This document shows positions 11,962 to 23,358 of a stretch of DNA of 64,000 bases, in pieces. Position 1 is the first letter of the stretch; each line of letters begins with the position of its first letter. A program made the position numbers and the translations under genes. The notes beneath the pieces were generated by a model. It worked only from the letters and a program-made list of their open reading frames with translations, had not been told where the DNA came from and ran no database searches. Where the stretch lies: contig JABACO010000001.1 in assembly GCA_013339895.1 (NCBI GenBank), positions 33,635,349 through 33,699,348 on the forward strand, read 5' to 3'. Source of the DNA: Ephydatia muelleri (lineage: Eukaryota; Porifera; Demospongiae; Spongillida; Spongillidae).

Positions 11962-12457
11962 AGAACTGTCTTGACATCCTCAATAGATGTACAATATTGA
12001 GGAGCCTGACTCAAAGTAGGCACAGATGAATTCAGTTGCTTGCCATCAACCTATAAAAAATTTACCTATAACAAATTGTAGACACATTTGTATGCAGCCT
12101 GAAATCTTATACTGCTGGCTCGTATGCATCGTACCTGAACATACCACTGATGACCACACATCGAGACAACCTCAAAATACCATCAGGATCTTTGTCCACC
12201 TTACCAAATGCACCATCACCTACGCTGAACCACCCAATTGAAAATATAAACTTTTGTTCATGTACTGCAGCTAGCATAGTTGACTTACCTGGAGGAAGAA
12301 GTGTCAGCACAACAGTTACTTCACTCAGTTGCTGCTGCAGATGGACCCTCCTGGTATTCTTCCAAATGTCAATCCCAATGGAGACAGTAAGTTCACTGCA
12401 TTGGCTCCATTTGCGCTCGAACTTGCACTTCCTTGACAATTGTCCTTGTTGAAACAT
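11962..12457 (-). pseudogene. Continuation of the P-like transposase relic beyond CACTA-1
   Basis: Just right of the AGA duplication the minus strand reads PTLSQAPQYCTSIEDVKTVL, and the frame runs into the left flank of CACTA-1 (GEKFIVYISTKNG..). The transposase-like gene therefore was continuous before the insertion. Further upstream, a stretch to 12457 (FERKWSQCSELTVSIGIDIW) may hold more exons but I could not match it to a THAP domain. Low certainty on exon limits. Confidence 0.4.
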
Positions 12458-12999
12458 GTTTTAATTCATCACAGATACAGGGCTGTAAGTACGCTTCTAT
12501 AAGTACAGAAAGCTTCAAAAAAACCTACGCCACCTATTAGCGATTGTTCTTTTTTTTCAAACTTACTTTGAAGCCACGTTCATCAACCATAATGGTAGAA
12601 CAATTTGACTGGCGCAGAAGGTATTGTAGGTATATTTTTGTGTTTGAAGCTATATATATCTTTAAAGCGATACAACTAATTTTATTGTAACTAGTACTAC
12701 ACCACGCTTCACACATGCGTGCTCGTATAGTATGCTTCATCGCTTGAACATGCTGCATGTTGCCATGGTAGATCACCCCAAAATCTTACTTTACTTTGGC
12801 AACGCGCTAGGTGGACTATTTTTAGTGATCACACGCAATGTAAAGCTTAAGAAGTATTTTGTGAACTAACCAAAAGAGTTAGAAACCATCTCAACACTTT
12901 AGGAAATCGCGATCTGTCTATTTTACCTTCTGATGTCTTCGTTCTTCAGTATCACAAGAACTCTAGTACATGTGTACCATCCTCACGGTCCTCCACTCT
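12458..12999. other. Intergenic, nothing recognised
   Basis: AT-rich sequence without a supported gene. Confidence 0.45.
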
Positions 13000-14575
13000 C
13001 CATGCACTATGGCACTCACATGTGACACGCCCTTGGCCCCTCCCCTTTTTGAACAGGAGAGGTTCAAGTGTGCATGCATAGGAAAGGGGAGGGGCCAAGG
13101 GCGTGCCACTAGCATAGGCATGTCATGTGGGCTGTGTGTGATGTCTGAGTAGTGCAGCCTCACCTGTATTTTGGTTTGTTTGGTTGGGGGTATGCAACTC
13201 TTAAAATTGTCCCTATGTATGCACACTTGAACCTCTCCTGTTCAAAAAGGGGAGGGGCCAAGGGCGTGCCACTAGCATAGGCATGTCATGTGGGCTGTGT
13301 GTGATGTCTGAGTAGTGCAGCCTCACCTGTATTTTGGTTTGTTTGGTTGGGGGTATGCAACTCTTAAAATTGTCCCTATGTATGCACACTTGAACCTCTC
13401 CTGTTCAAAAAGGGGAGGGGCCAAGGGCGTGCCACTAGCATAGGCATGTCATGTGGGCTGTGTGTGATGTCTCAGTAGTGCAGCTTCACCTGTACTTTGG
13501 TTTGTTTGGTTGGGGGTATGCAACTCTTAAAATTGTCCCTATGTATGCACACTTGAACCTCTCCTGTTCAAAAAGGGGAGGGGCCAAGGGCGTGCCACTA
13601 GCATAGGCATGTCATGTGGGCTATGTGTGATGTCTCAGTAGTGCAGCCACACCTGTATTTTGGTTTGTTTGGTTGGGGGCATGCAACTCTTAAAATTGTT
13701 CCCAAGTATGCACACTTGAACCTCACCTGTTCAAAAAGGGGAGGGGCCAAGGGCGTGTCACATGCACAAGCATGTCATGTGGGTTGTCTCAGTAGTGCAG
13801 CCTCACCTGTATTTTGGTTTGTTTGGTTGGGGGCATGCAACTCTTAAAATTGTTCCCAAGAATGCACACTTGAACCTCTCCTGTTCAAAAAGGGGAGGGG
13901 CCAAGGGCGTGTCACATGCACAAGCATGTCATGTGGGCTGTGTGTGATGTCTCAGTAGTGCAGCCTCACCTGTATTTTGGTTTGTTTGGTTGGGGGTATG
14001 CAACTCTTAAAATTGTCCCTATGTATGCACACTTGAACCTCTCCTGTTCAAAAAGGGGAGGGGCCAAGGGCGTGCCACTAGCATAGGCATGTCATGTGGG
14101 CTATGTGTGATGTCTCAGTAGTGCAGCCTCACCTGTATTTTGGTTTGTTTGGTTGGGGGCATGCAACTCTTAAAATTGTTCCCAAGTATGCACACTTGAA
14201 CCTCACCTGTTCAAAAAGGGGAGGGGCCAAGGGCGTGTCACATGCACAAGCATGTCATGTGGGTTGTCTCAGTAGTGCAGCCTCACCTGTATTTTGGTTT
14301 GTTTGGTTGGGGGCATGCAACTCTTAAAATTGTTCCCAAGAATGCACACTTGAACCTCTCCTGTTCAAAAAGGGGAGGGGCCAAGGGCGTGTCACATGCA
14401 CAAGCATGTCATGTGGGCTGTGTGTGATGTCTCAGTAGTGCAGCCTCACCTGTATTTTGGTTTGTTTGGTTGGGGGTATGCAACTCTTAAAATTGTCCCT
14501 ATGTATGCACACTTGAACCTCTCCTGTCCATAAAGGGGAGGGTGTATGACATGGCACAAACACAGGCATGTCATG
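13000..14575. repeat. 160-bp satellite array with 480-bp higher-order period and inverted cap
   Basis: About nine copies of a ~160-bp unit containing GTGCAGCCTCACCTGTATTTT and ACTTGAACCTCTCCTGTTC. Blocks starting near 13590 and 14070 are almost identical over 480 bp, so three-unit blocks have been duplicated. At the left edge (13020-13080) one fragment of the unit is in reverse orientation and pairs with the next unit. Repeated short open frames (77 and 61 residues) are products of the repeat. Confidence 0.9.
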
Positions 14576-14701
14576 CGTAGAGTAGCATCGTTCTGTTGCA
14601 GTAACGATTTGCAGAAAGAGTCTAAGTGTCAGATCTTTAATTTTCAACAGTAGCGTATCTGACGATATTAATGACGCAGTGCGGCCGTGCGGCCAAAGTA
14701 T

Positions 14702-14866
14702 AATATAGTTTAAGGTACTTAAACTGAGTTAACCGGCTGCTGCTCCATATAGCCGCATGATGGAATGGTTGGATGTAGTGCGCATGCGCATGGCTTGGGC
14801 GCGCGCATTAGTAGCGTTCAGCTGCAGGTTAGTAGTGTTCAGCTGCCTGTGATATTTTCTTTTGGC
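14702..14866. repeat. Ngaro split direct repeat A1
   Basis: Starts AATATAGTTTAAGGTACTTA and is nearly identical to 24415-24578. Its last bases precede the probable gag start ATGGCCGAGCAA at 14866. Confidence 0.9.
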
Positions 14867-15129
14867 ATGGCCGAGCAAGAGGGCACACCGCAGGAAGGAA
14901 CTCCCTTCACGGAGGAGCAACAATTGTGGCTGGCGAACTTCTTGGCGAAAGCGTCGAAGTCGGCCGAGACCTCGAGTACTCAAAACGGTTAGCAATGGGT
15001 TTAAAGTAATTGCGCTGCAGGGTTTTCGCTCGTGGCCATGGCAGGGAAGCCTCGCTAGTTCGGTATACGTACGCATATTTCTTGTAGGCCTTGCTGTTCG
15101 GCCCGCACTTTAGGCACGTAGGTTATTGG

Positions 15130-15350
15130 CATGGCCTACTCAACGTGGCCCGCTCGTCATTGGGTGTCGGCCCGCTCGGTGGGCGTCGGCCTGCTCGTTG
15201 GGCGTCGGCCCGCTTGTTGGGCGTTGGTCCGCTCGTTGGGCGTTGGCCCGCTCGTTGGGCGTCGGCCCGCTCGTTAGGGTGTTGGTCCGCTCGTTGGGCG
15301 GCGGCCCGCTCGTTAGGGCGTCGGCCTTCGATTTGCCACAGCCCGCGCGT
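15130..15350. repeat. GC-rich 18-20 bp minisatellite
   Basis: About ten units like GGGCGTCGGCCCGCTCGTT lie within the inferred gag intron. Local GC content is far above the surroundings. Confidence 0.85.
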
Positions 15351-15377
15351 TGGGGCACCTGTCTGCGATATCATATT

Positions 15378-15378
<1 letters not shown>

Positions 15379-15410
<32 letters not shown>
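15379..15410. repeat. Poly(C) tract, 32 bases
   Basis: Uninterrupted C run just before the inferred intron acceptor of the Ngaro gag. Length may be affected by sequencing. Confidence 0.9.
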
Positions 15411-16269
15411 ACCAAATAGGGTCGACGTTATCCGCCCCGGAGTCGGTGGAAATTCCCCTGTTCACGCCGTCGAACGGAGGTTTATCAACGTCTGTTGGGG
15501 CATCGGCCGCTGCCGCGGGAGCCACAATCCTCCGGCAACCCCCAGCGGGGGAATATACCAGCAGTCCTTCCGCAGGGCTTCCAGCACGCCTTTCCCGCCG
15601 AATTGTGGAGTTGGAATTCGTCGAAATGTCCGAGTTATTGCCTGATTCGTGGCAAGAGGAAACGCAACCACTCGTGGTGTTCGATGCACAGTTGAACCCT
15701 CGTCGGCTGTCGCGGAAAGCACCAGTGCAGGACATCTCTCTCTGGATCGAGTGTTTTTCGAGGATGGCAGCAGTCCTGGTTACACGTTATCCCGATAAGG
15801 GTCCCGAACTCTGGGCTTACCAGGCGTCCATCGTCCGGGCGGCGCGCAATTACGAAGGCTTAGCTTGGGTGGCCTACGATAGGCAGTACCGCCGGGAAGC
15901 CCTCGCCAGGAAGGACCTAAACTAGTCTGCAACCAACTCAAGACTATACAACGAGGCCTTTACAGGCCGCGCAAAGGCGATCCCTCGCTGTCGTCATTGC
16001 TTGAGTGACAGCCACACCACTGCTCACTGCACCTTGGATGCGACCCTAGGAACCCCCACGCAGGTTCACCCTAACGCTGGGTCATCGAGCAGCGAGATTT
16101 GCAGGAGCTATAACGCGGGACGCTGCCAGTACGTCCGTTGCCGCTACCGCCATGTCTGCCAGGAGTGTTCTTACCCGCACCCGTGGATTCAGTGCCCGAA
16201 GAACAGCTCCAGGGGGACCCGATCAGCCGAGAATGCGTTCACCGTTGAGGAAGGGAACGGGTCGCCTCT

Positions 16270-16665
16270 AGCCTTGCGTCAGTATCATGTATACATGTAT
16301 ATATGCTATCTAGCCAGTGCATTAACAGGCATATAATTATATATGCTAAACAGCCGATGCGTCTCTCATGCGGGCTATAAAGTAATGCATACATGCGTGC
16401 ATACATGGAGTCCCGCGTCTCCACTCAATGAGTGTGACGGCCCGCTTGCGGGCTAACTAGTAATTAATGCTATATCGGATAACCCATGCAGTGCATTAAC
16501 ATATAGTTATAAACAGCCGATGCGTCTCTCATGCGGGCTATAACGTAATGTATACATGTATATGCATGCATGCATGGAGTCCCGCGTCTCCACTCAGTGA
16601 GTGTGATGGCCCGCTTGCGGGCTTAACTAGTAATTAAATGCTATATCGGTGCACGTACACACTTG
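16270..16665. repeat. Tandem pair of ~190-bp repeats between gag and reverse transcriptase
   Basis: Two copies (about 16305-16475 and 16485-16655) share ACAGCCGATGCGTCTCTCAT, TGGAGTCCCGCGTCTCCACT and GGCCCGCTTGCGGGCT; the last is a small hairpin. They may lie in an intron ending at the CCCCTCACAG acceptor near 16743. Confidence 0.8.
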
Positions 16666-16743
16666 TATAGAGTCGGATGCATAATATATTCCACGGTATT
16701 AATTGCACGTGCCCACCCCCTCCATCCCCCCATCCCCTCACAG

Positions 16744-18483
16744 GTATACGTTATCGGTACATGTCTGACATGCTGGCTCTAGAGTCCTGCTTCTCGATGG
16801 TGACACCGGGAAGGTCACCCGGTTCTATTATCGGCGGCACAACCCCACTACGTTTTTCCGCATGGTATACCGCTCTACGGGCTCACCCTGACAGATCGTT
16901 TGTCAGCTACATTTGTACCGGGCTGCAGATTGGCTTCAGAATCGGCTTTGCACGTCACAAGCCACTACGTAACGCCGCATCCAACATGCTCTCTGCGATG
17001 CAGCACCCGGAGCAAATCGATGAATACCTCGAGAAAGAACTCAGACTGGGTCGTATGTTGGGTCCTTTCCGTGACCTGGGTGGACTACCGCTCGTGCACA
17101 TCAGCAGATTCGGCGTCATACCAAAAGGGCACAATACAGGGAAATGGAGACTGATCACAGACCTGTCCTTCCCACCAGGCAACAGCGTTAATGATGGTAT
17201 CGATCCAGCTATTTGTTCTCTCCGTTACACCACCGTGGAGGACGTGGCCTCAGTAGCCGCTCAACTCGGTCCACACACATTGATGGCTAAGATCGATATC
17301 GAGTCAGCATACCGCCTGATTCCGGTCCATCCTGAGGACCGGTTCTTGCTCGGTGTGAACTGGAGAGACCAAGTTTACATTGACCCTATGTTACCTTTCG
17401 GCCTCCGCTCGGCACCAAAAATTTTTAATGCCGTCGCGGACGCTTTGGAATGGTGCCTGAGAGCCGACGGCATACGTCACGTCTTCCATTACCTCGATGA
17501 TTTCGTGGTGCTCGGGGCTCCAGGTTCGGATGAATGTTCTCGAGCTTTGGAGAAGCTACGGAGTAGGTGCACGGAACTAGGGATTCCACTGGCCGCCCAC
17601 AAGTGCGAAGGCCCTTCTACGAAGATCACTTTTCTTGGCATAGTTATTGACACCAGTGTTGGTGAATTGAGTATACCGGCTGAAAAATTGAACCACCTTC
17701 GTGACCTTCTGGAGGACTGGGGAGATCGTAAGTCTTGTTCGCTTAAAGATCTCGAGTCGCTAATAGGCTACCTCAATCATGCCTGCAAGGTCATTCGCCC
17801 CGGGCGCTCGTTCCTGAGAAGGATGATCGATCTCCTGCATCGTACCCACAACAAGTACCATCCCATCCGCCTTAACCGTGATTTTCGGTCCGATTTGCAG
17901 TGTTGGAGGCACTTTGCGGCATGTTGGATGGCACCTCTTATATTGCTACTAGTTCGACATCCTGCTTTTCTTCTGACGCGTCCGGAAACTGGGGATGCGG
18001 CGCCTGGCACAGTCACTTATGGTTTCAATGGAAATGGGGTACTGTCTCTATACAGTTACCAATAGTTGTGAAGGAATTGCTGCCTATCCTTTTGGCGGCT
18101 ATAGTCTGGGGACGGTTGTGGCATGCGCAGAAGGTGCTCTGCTACTGCGACAACCAGGCAGTTGTGGCGGTATTACAGTCCAGGTCCAGTAAGCATTATC
18201 ATATTATGCACCTGCTGAGGTGCTTATTCTTCGTGGAAGCATATTTCCACTTCAGCCTGGTGGCCACATACGTGACCAGCAAGGATAATAATATAGCAGC
18301 CAGACGATTTGTCACGTAATAACCTCTCTTCCTTCTTCTCCAAGGTGCCCACGGCAAGCAAAGCACCCGCACAGATCCAGCCCCTGACAGTCGAGCTGCT
18401 GCTAGATCCGTTGGGAGATTGGATATCTCCAGCTTGGATGCGGCAGTTCAAAACTATTTTCACAGCGGCCTAGCTCCCTCGAC
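16744..18483 (+). pseudogene. Ngaro reverse transcriptase and RNase H, frameshifted
   Basis: The reverse transcriptase reads GKWRLITDLSFPPGNSVNDG (about 17138-17197), AKIDIESAYRLIPVHPED, LPFGLRSAPKIF and FHYLDDFVVLG, the catalytic YLDD being near 17491-17502. It copies element RNA into DNA. A frameshift near 17920 moves into the RNase H domain (SSDASGNWGCGAW, CDNQAVVAVLQ). A second lesion near 18298 turns the expected NNIADDLSR end into NNIAARR and a stop. The family then continues in another frame to about 18483. Two independent frame breaks mean no functional polyprotein. Confidence 0.9.
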
Positions 18484-18844
18484 CCACCGTTCGTACGATG
18501 CAGCCATGAGACGTTTTAGTAGATTTTGCATTATGTATGACATCTACAGCCCCTTCCCAGTATCGGAACAATTGTTGTGCTATTTTGCCAGCGCGTTGGC
18601 GGTCGACGGTCTGGCCTCACAGACAATCAAGGCATACCTCTCGGCAGTGCGGAGCATGCAAATATCACTTGGTCTGCCACCTCCACGTGATCAATCAACA
18701 CTGCCTATATTGAAGAGAGTTCTGGACGGGATTCGAAGATGCAAGTCTCTGGAGGGTAGCCGCCCCAGGACGCGTCTACCTATTACACCAGCCGTTCTTC
18801 GTCGGATCCGGGCCCCTCTCATCGAATCCAACGGCCCAGACGGA

Positions 18845-18848
18845 CCGG
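18845..18848. repeat. CCGG target duplication (left) of Ginger1
   Basis: CCGG precedes TGTCACAGGG at 18849 and is repeated at 23591-23594 after the right end. CCGG is the reported Ginger1 target. Confidence 0.9.
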
Positions 18849-18982
18849 TGTCACAGGGAACTCGGTCCCCCACTAATTTTCGGTCCGGAGGACCCACTTC
18901 CCTAGGGAACTCAGTCCCCCTCGGACCGAAGTTCCTAGGGAACTGGGTCCTCCGCGAATACTGTACATCTAGGGATTTGGGT

Positions 18983-18984
<2 letters not shown>

Positions 18985-19013
<29 letters not shown>
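18985..19013. repeat. Poly(G) tract, 29 bases, in Ginger1 left terminus
   Basis: The run follows GGTCC in a subterminal unit; other units have five to seven Gs here, so it looks like expansion of a short G run. Confidence 0.85.
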
Positions 19014-19015
<2 letters not shown>

Positions 19016-19029
19016 CGAGTTCCCTGAAT

Positions 19030-20160
19030 ATTGTTCTGCACGCAAAGATGTATGGGTATCTAATAAATTGACTGTCACCGATCATGTTTCATTTAATGAT
19101 ACAGTGTGATAATGCATTGCTTTATACAGTTTTATGTGTGTACATTTGTCTAGTTTTGTATCACTTGAAATGAGCTGTAATATGTTCTAAATAATGTACA
19201 GCGGCTTCCTCGTAGTTCATGGCAGTGTTGTCCTTGCGTACCAGCAGAATAATTAGCTGAGAAATTTTTTTCCTAATTATGCAGAATGCAAGCTTTTCTT
19301 TCTAGCTTACTTCAGGATAAAGCACATCCCACGCCAGTGATATAGCACGCAGTCCGTCAGCACCTTCATCAATTGCGATTCCATATAAGAAGTGCTTGAC
19401 TGCCTCTACCTGTTATTTTATTTAAAAATAATATTCCATAACCGGGAGAATGACAAGCAACTTGCCACATCCATGCTTTTCATTGGCCATAAGTGGAGTG
19501 AATGCTTCAATGCTTCATAGCTCGACGATGTTGATTTGAGGTACTTGTGTATGGCCGAGTATTCTTTTGCAATGTACTTTGCACTTGTTGCTTCGCAATG
19601 TATATTGATGCAAAAAAAGAATGGTGTTCTTTTGTGCATATTTTTCTTAGATGAGTCTGAAGTTAAAGTTCAATGTTTGACGCATGCACCCATGCAATTG
19701 TTAGAATTTCAAACCTCGCTGTTGTGACATCAATTGACTAGTTGCTTCAAAGACAGTTTCTTATCGCAGCAGATAAGGTAAGTATACATTAACAGACATG
19801 AATAGTTATGCTCTCTTACATGTCAACAAAAAATGGCAGTGGTTTCTTCCACAACCTTAAATTCATCGCATCCCTTTCATAGAAACACTTTGCTGGTAGA
19901 GGGTCAATGGGGCTAACATCCTCTAGCATTGGATGTTTAAAACTTGGTACAAAATGTTGATAGTTAAGAGAATGACCTGCCAAGAATATTAAGTTGCATA
20001 ACATTGTAATGAAAATATTTGCCCACTTTCAGCAGTTTGGAGGTCTGATGAATCATTGTGTTGGGCTGACATGATCTGTTATTAGAGCAAATTAGAGCAC
20101 CACTTCCACTGCCTTTTGGTAAATACCCTCTGCAAGGCATCTTGGACATCTTGTGGTACA
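19030..20160. other. Ginger1 distal region, possible last exons
   Basis: Minus-strand fragments such as YEEMRIFLSLCKDFVPQDVQ near 20130-20220 could be terminal exons of the transposase. Nothing else is recognised between 19030 and 20160. Confidence 0.3.
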
Positions 20161-20177
20161 AAATCTTTACACAAAGA

Positions 20178-23100
20178 TAGAAATATCCTCATCTCCTCAT
20201 AGTTGATTTTCGAACTATATGAAGATAAAAGTCTCACAGATCATATGCTAACACTTGAAATGCACATACCTGGGATGGATCAATCTCATTGCCAGCCATG
20301 ACCGAAGCCAAATGCTTGATGTCTAGGCAAATCCTAATCAATTACAGTTCATTAATTAATTCAATGCTTACTGAAAATGTTAGTGGAAGCTTTTTCACAA
20401 TGCAGTCTGCAAACTGCATGTGTAGACAAGGAAAATTATACCATCACTTTCTTTAACTTAATTTTTTTTTTACCTTGCATACTAATACTCCACAGTCTAC
20501 AGCATTGGTCTGCCTTATAGCACAGGCCTAAAGCATGAGTATACCATTGAAGTTTAGAAACAGGTATCCAGCATAATAGCATACATTGCACTTTTTAATG
20601 GTCCATGAAGAGATATCAATAGGTACTGAATACTGATTGTAGTATTCTTGGGTCAAGAAATTGCTAAATGATGATAAATGGTCAATTAATGAGTACAAAA
20701 TAAGCAAGAGAACACCTAATGACATGTAATGCATTTCCTTGAATTTCATTGTAAAAAGAATCATATACAGAGACTGATCTGTCATGTATGTCAATCACCT
20801 GGGTTGGATGGGGGGAGGGGGGGGGGAGGAATAACCACTATTGCTCCATAAATTTACCATTTCTATTTATTACCGCAAGAAACCAGTGTTGAGGAATATT
20901 GCATGGCATTATTATGTACTTGAAATTAAACATTCCTTTTTCCTAAAAATTGAAATGCAAGATAAAATTTAATCATGTAGTCCTTTAACTCAATACCTTG
21001 AACACTGACTTCTTCACTGTGTAGCTATTTGTAGCAACCATGTTGAAAACAAATGAATTCATACACTTCACTTCCTTACCATCAAAAATATAGAATCATA
21101 AAAGCTTATGTAATGAAACTAGAAACATACATCTGGTACATCATCTGATAATAAATGAAAAGTAGCAATACAAGAGTCATCTACCGCATGAGATTAAAAA
21201 AAAGTTCATCACATACCTTCTTGTACTTCTATGCATAGTTTAGTACTACAAATATGTTGATCTTCATTTGAGATCCTTTCTTTAATTAAAAGTGAAAAAG
21301 ACATCTGTATAGAATAGGTCTAAATACTAATTAAAATTTATACCTTCACATTCAGCAGAAGAAAATTTTGATACAACATCAGTGTCTTGTTCCTTAAGGT
21401 TGCTGTTGGGCTGATATTTGTTGTCTTTTCTATTTGATTCTGACTCAATGCATTGCATGGCTTCATCTGCACCACAGTCTAACATTACATTGCAAACTTT
21501 AATACAAAAAGTTGTGTATTGTATAAATTTGGAGGTACCTTCAATATCCATCAATTTCAGTTCAGATGGAGGTATAAACTTCTTAACATTCCTAACTGAG
21601 TGCTTTACTTTAAGTTCCACTCCTTTTATGTTTACAAGGGAAACCTTTGTGAAGAATTTTACGTAGCCATACCTATTAATAATATTTGTACTACAATACA
21701 TACCTGCCCTCTGGCTGAAATAGATCTAACTGTGTATGGTCCAAGATACCTTGGACTAAGTTTATCTCCCTTTCTCTGTTCCTTCCTTCTGTTCTTTAGA
21801 AGCACCTTATCACCAACTTTTATTGCTGATGCTTTTTTAATTGTGCTTTGATGTTTGCGATGTAACTCTATCTGCTTTGTTTGAGAAATGGTAATATTAT
21901 CTTTCACCTAGTACATAGATGAAAAACAACAGGATCACCATATTCTGAATAAACCATTGCTATCAAGCATGAGAACTAACCTTCTCTATTAATTTTGCTC
22001 TGTAAGCCACTAAGTTTTGATGATGAACTTCATCCATTGGTTTGTTTACCATTGGAAATAACTCTTTTGCTTGAAGTGTATGCTGAAGAGGCAGTGTGAC
22101 TTTTCTACCAAATGCAATTTCATAGGGAGAATATTTAGTTGAATACTGATCTGAAGTGCGAATGGCAAATAAGACAGACTCCAATGCTTTGTCCCATTCA
22201 TCACTGCAATCAGAAATAACTATTTGCAATGATCTGTTGGATAAATTGCATAAGTGGATGTAACATTGCACTTATAGCAGCTAACCGAATAATTGTCTGA
22301 TTCATGCGTTCACACAATCCGTTTGACTGTGGATGGTAAGTAGAAGTGATTCGATGATCCATTTCAAAGCTGTTGCAAAGACAATCTACAATCTAGGAAT
22401 GGAATGAAATGCAAACAATGAACAATGCAAACCATCATGTGACACCCCAAATTGGCTAAATATTTCATATCTTGCTATAGCGGGATGTGTTGTGTATTAT
22501 AAATGGTGTCTATGTGTAAGCAAACCACCACACATTTGGTTGTTATGGGTTACTGTGTCACCTGTTAGATTATGATCATGGTGTATGGACAGCCTTGTGG
22601 CTAGATGGCACACACACCCACCACCACTGTCTCTCTTCCAAGCATACGTAAAATTTTGCACAAAGGTACCTTATTCACAAATTCTCTTCCCTGATCTGTA
22701 ACAATATCTCCTGCACCAAACTTACAGTACAAGGAATATAAGAACGTTGCTACACTGATAGCATTTTTGTTGGGCAAAGCAGCTGCTTCAGGCCATTTTG
22801 AGAAGTAATCTGTAGCAACGATGATATAGCAATTTCCCCGAGGTGTCAACGTGAGGGGACCTATGATATCCACTCCCCACATTTCCCATAAACCTGTCAC
22901 AGGTACAGGCTGTAGATCTAGCGTTGGGCATTTCACAGATGGATTCATCCTTTGGCAGGATTCGCATTCAGATATCTGATAAAAGAAATGACTGTTCAGA
23001 AGTATAAATGCGCGAGGACAGAATCGCGTACCCATTTACGGATGTCCAAGTGCATACTTGGCCAATAGTACTGCTTCATTCTGCCTTCGGTGCGATCACT

Positions 23101-23358
23101 GCCCTGATGCCCGCAACTCGACGACGCATGACACTCAGTAAAAGCCCGTCTTCTGTCTATGTCTCCGAAAAGGACAATCCGTTTACTTTCTTGTTTTATG
23201 TAATACATTGTACTTGTATCTCCGTCAACCTGGAAGTCTTTAGAACGCTTCCGAATAATACGTCTAACGTCATCCGTAGCGCCCAAGGGGTAGCTGCCTT
23301 CTGCAAGGTAGACTTTGACCTGCGACAGGGTTTCATCACAAACACTTTTTGCCGACAA
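20178..23358 (-). CDS. Ginger1 transposase: gypsy-type integrase plus Ulp1-like protease
   Basis: Exons in order on the minus strand: 23358-23030 with the HHCC zinc finger start (HASSCGHQG, YYWPSMHLDIRKW); 22980-22668 with CESCQ, WGVDIIGP (first Asp) and IVTDQGREF (second Asp); about 22394-22295 with STYHPQSNGLCERMN (Glu); about 22222-21982; 21908-21704 with PRYLGPYTV, the GPY module; then 21670 onward KGVELKVKHSVRNVKKF. Ulp1 exons follow: IPQHWFLAV near 20880-20905 (His), VYDSFYNEIQG near 20720-20770 (Asp), QTNAVDCGVLVCK near 20475-20515 (Cys), FADCIVKKLPLTF near 20375-20415. Splice sites are GT-AG with consistent phase where checked, and no stop was found. The integrase cuts and joins DNA. 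The protease target is unknown. Confidence 0.82.

Larger units (their letters stand above)
14866..16260 (+). pseudogene. Ngaro gag-like protein with zinc knuckle, stop-interrupted
   Basis: A first exon (MAEQEGTPQEG...) ends near 14989 at a GTTAGC donor. The second exon begins at 15420 after an AG, giving a phase-consistent join (..STQNGSTLSAP..). The core RIVELEFVEMSELLPDSW (about 15598-15651) is typical of Ngaro gag. A TAG at about 15922-15924 interrupts the frame where a tryptophan would fit. After it come CRHCLSDSHTTAHC, a perfect CX2CX4HX4C zinc knuckle, and a cysteine/histidine cluster CRSYNAGRCQYVRCRYRHVC. Gag packages the RNA into particles. The intron carries a minisatellite and a C32 tract. 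Confidence 0.75.

Noticed and set aside
13614..14427. Repeated 77- and 61-codon frames
   Set aside because: Identical copies track the 480-bp satellite period; no start context or family match.
13000..14575. CRISPR array
   Set aside because: Units are ~160 bp and contiguous without unique spacers, and the genome is eukaryotic.
15091..15645. 184-codon frame with PPPPPPPPPP
   Set aside because: The proline run is the C32 tract, and the N-terminal part is the GC-rich minisatellite; better explained as intron sequence.
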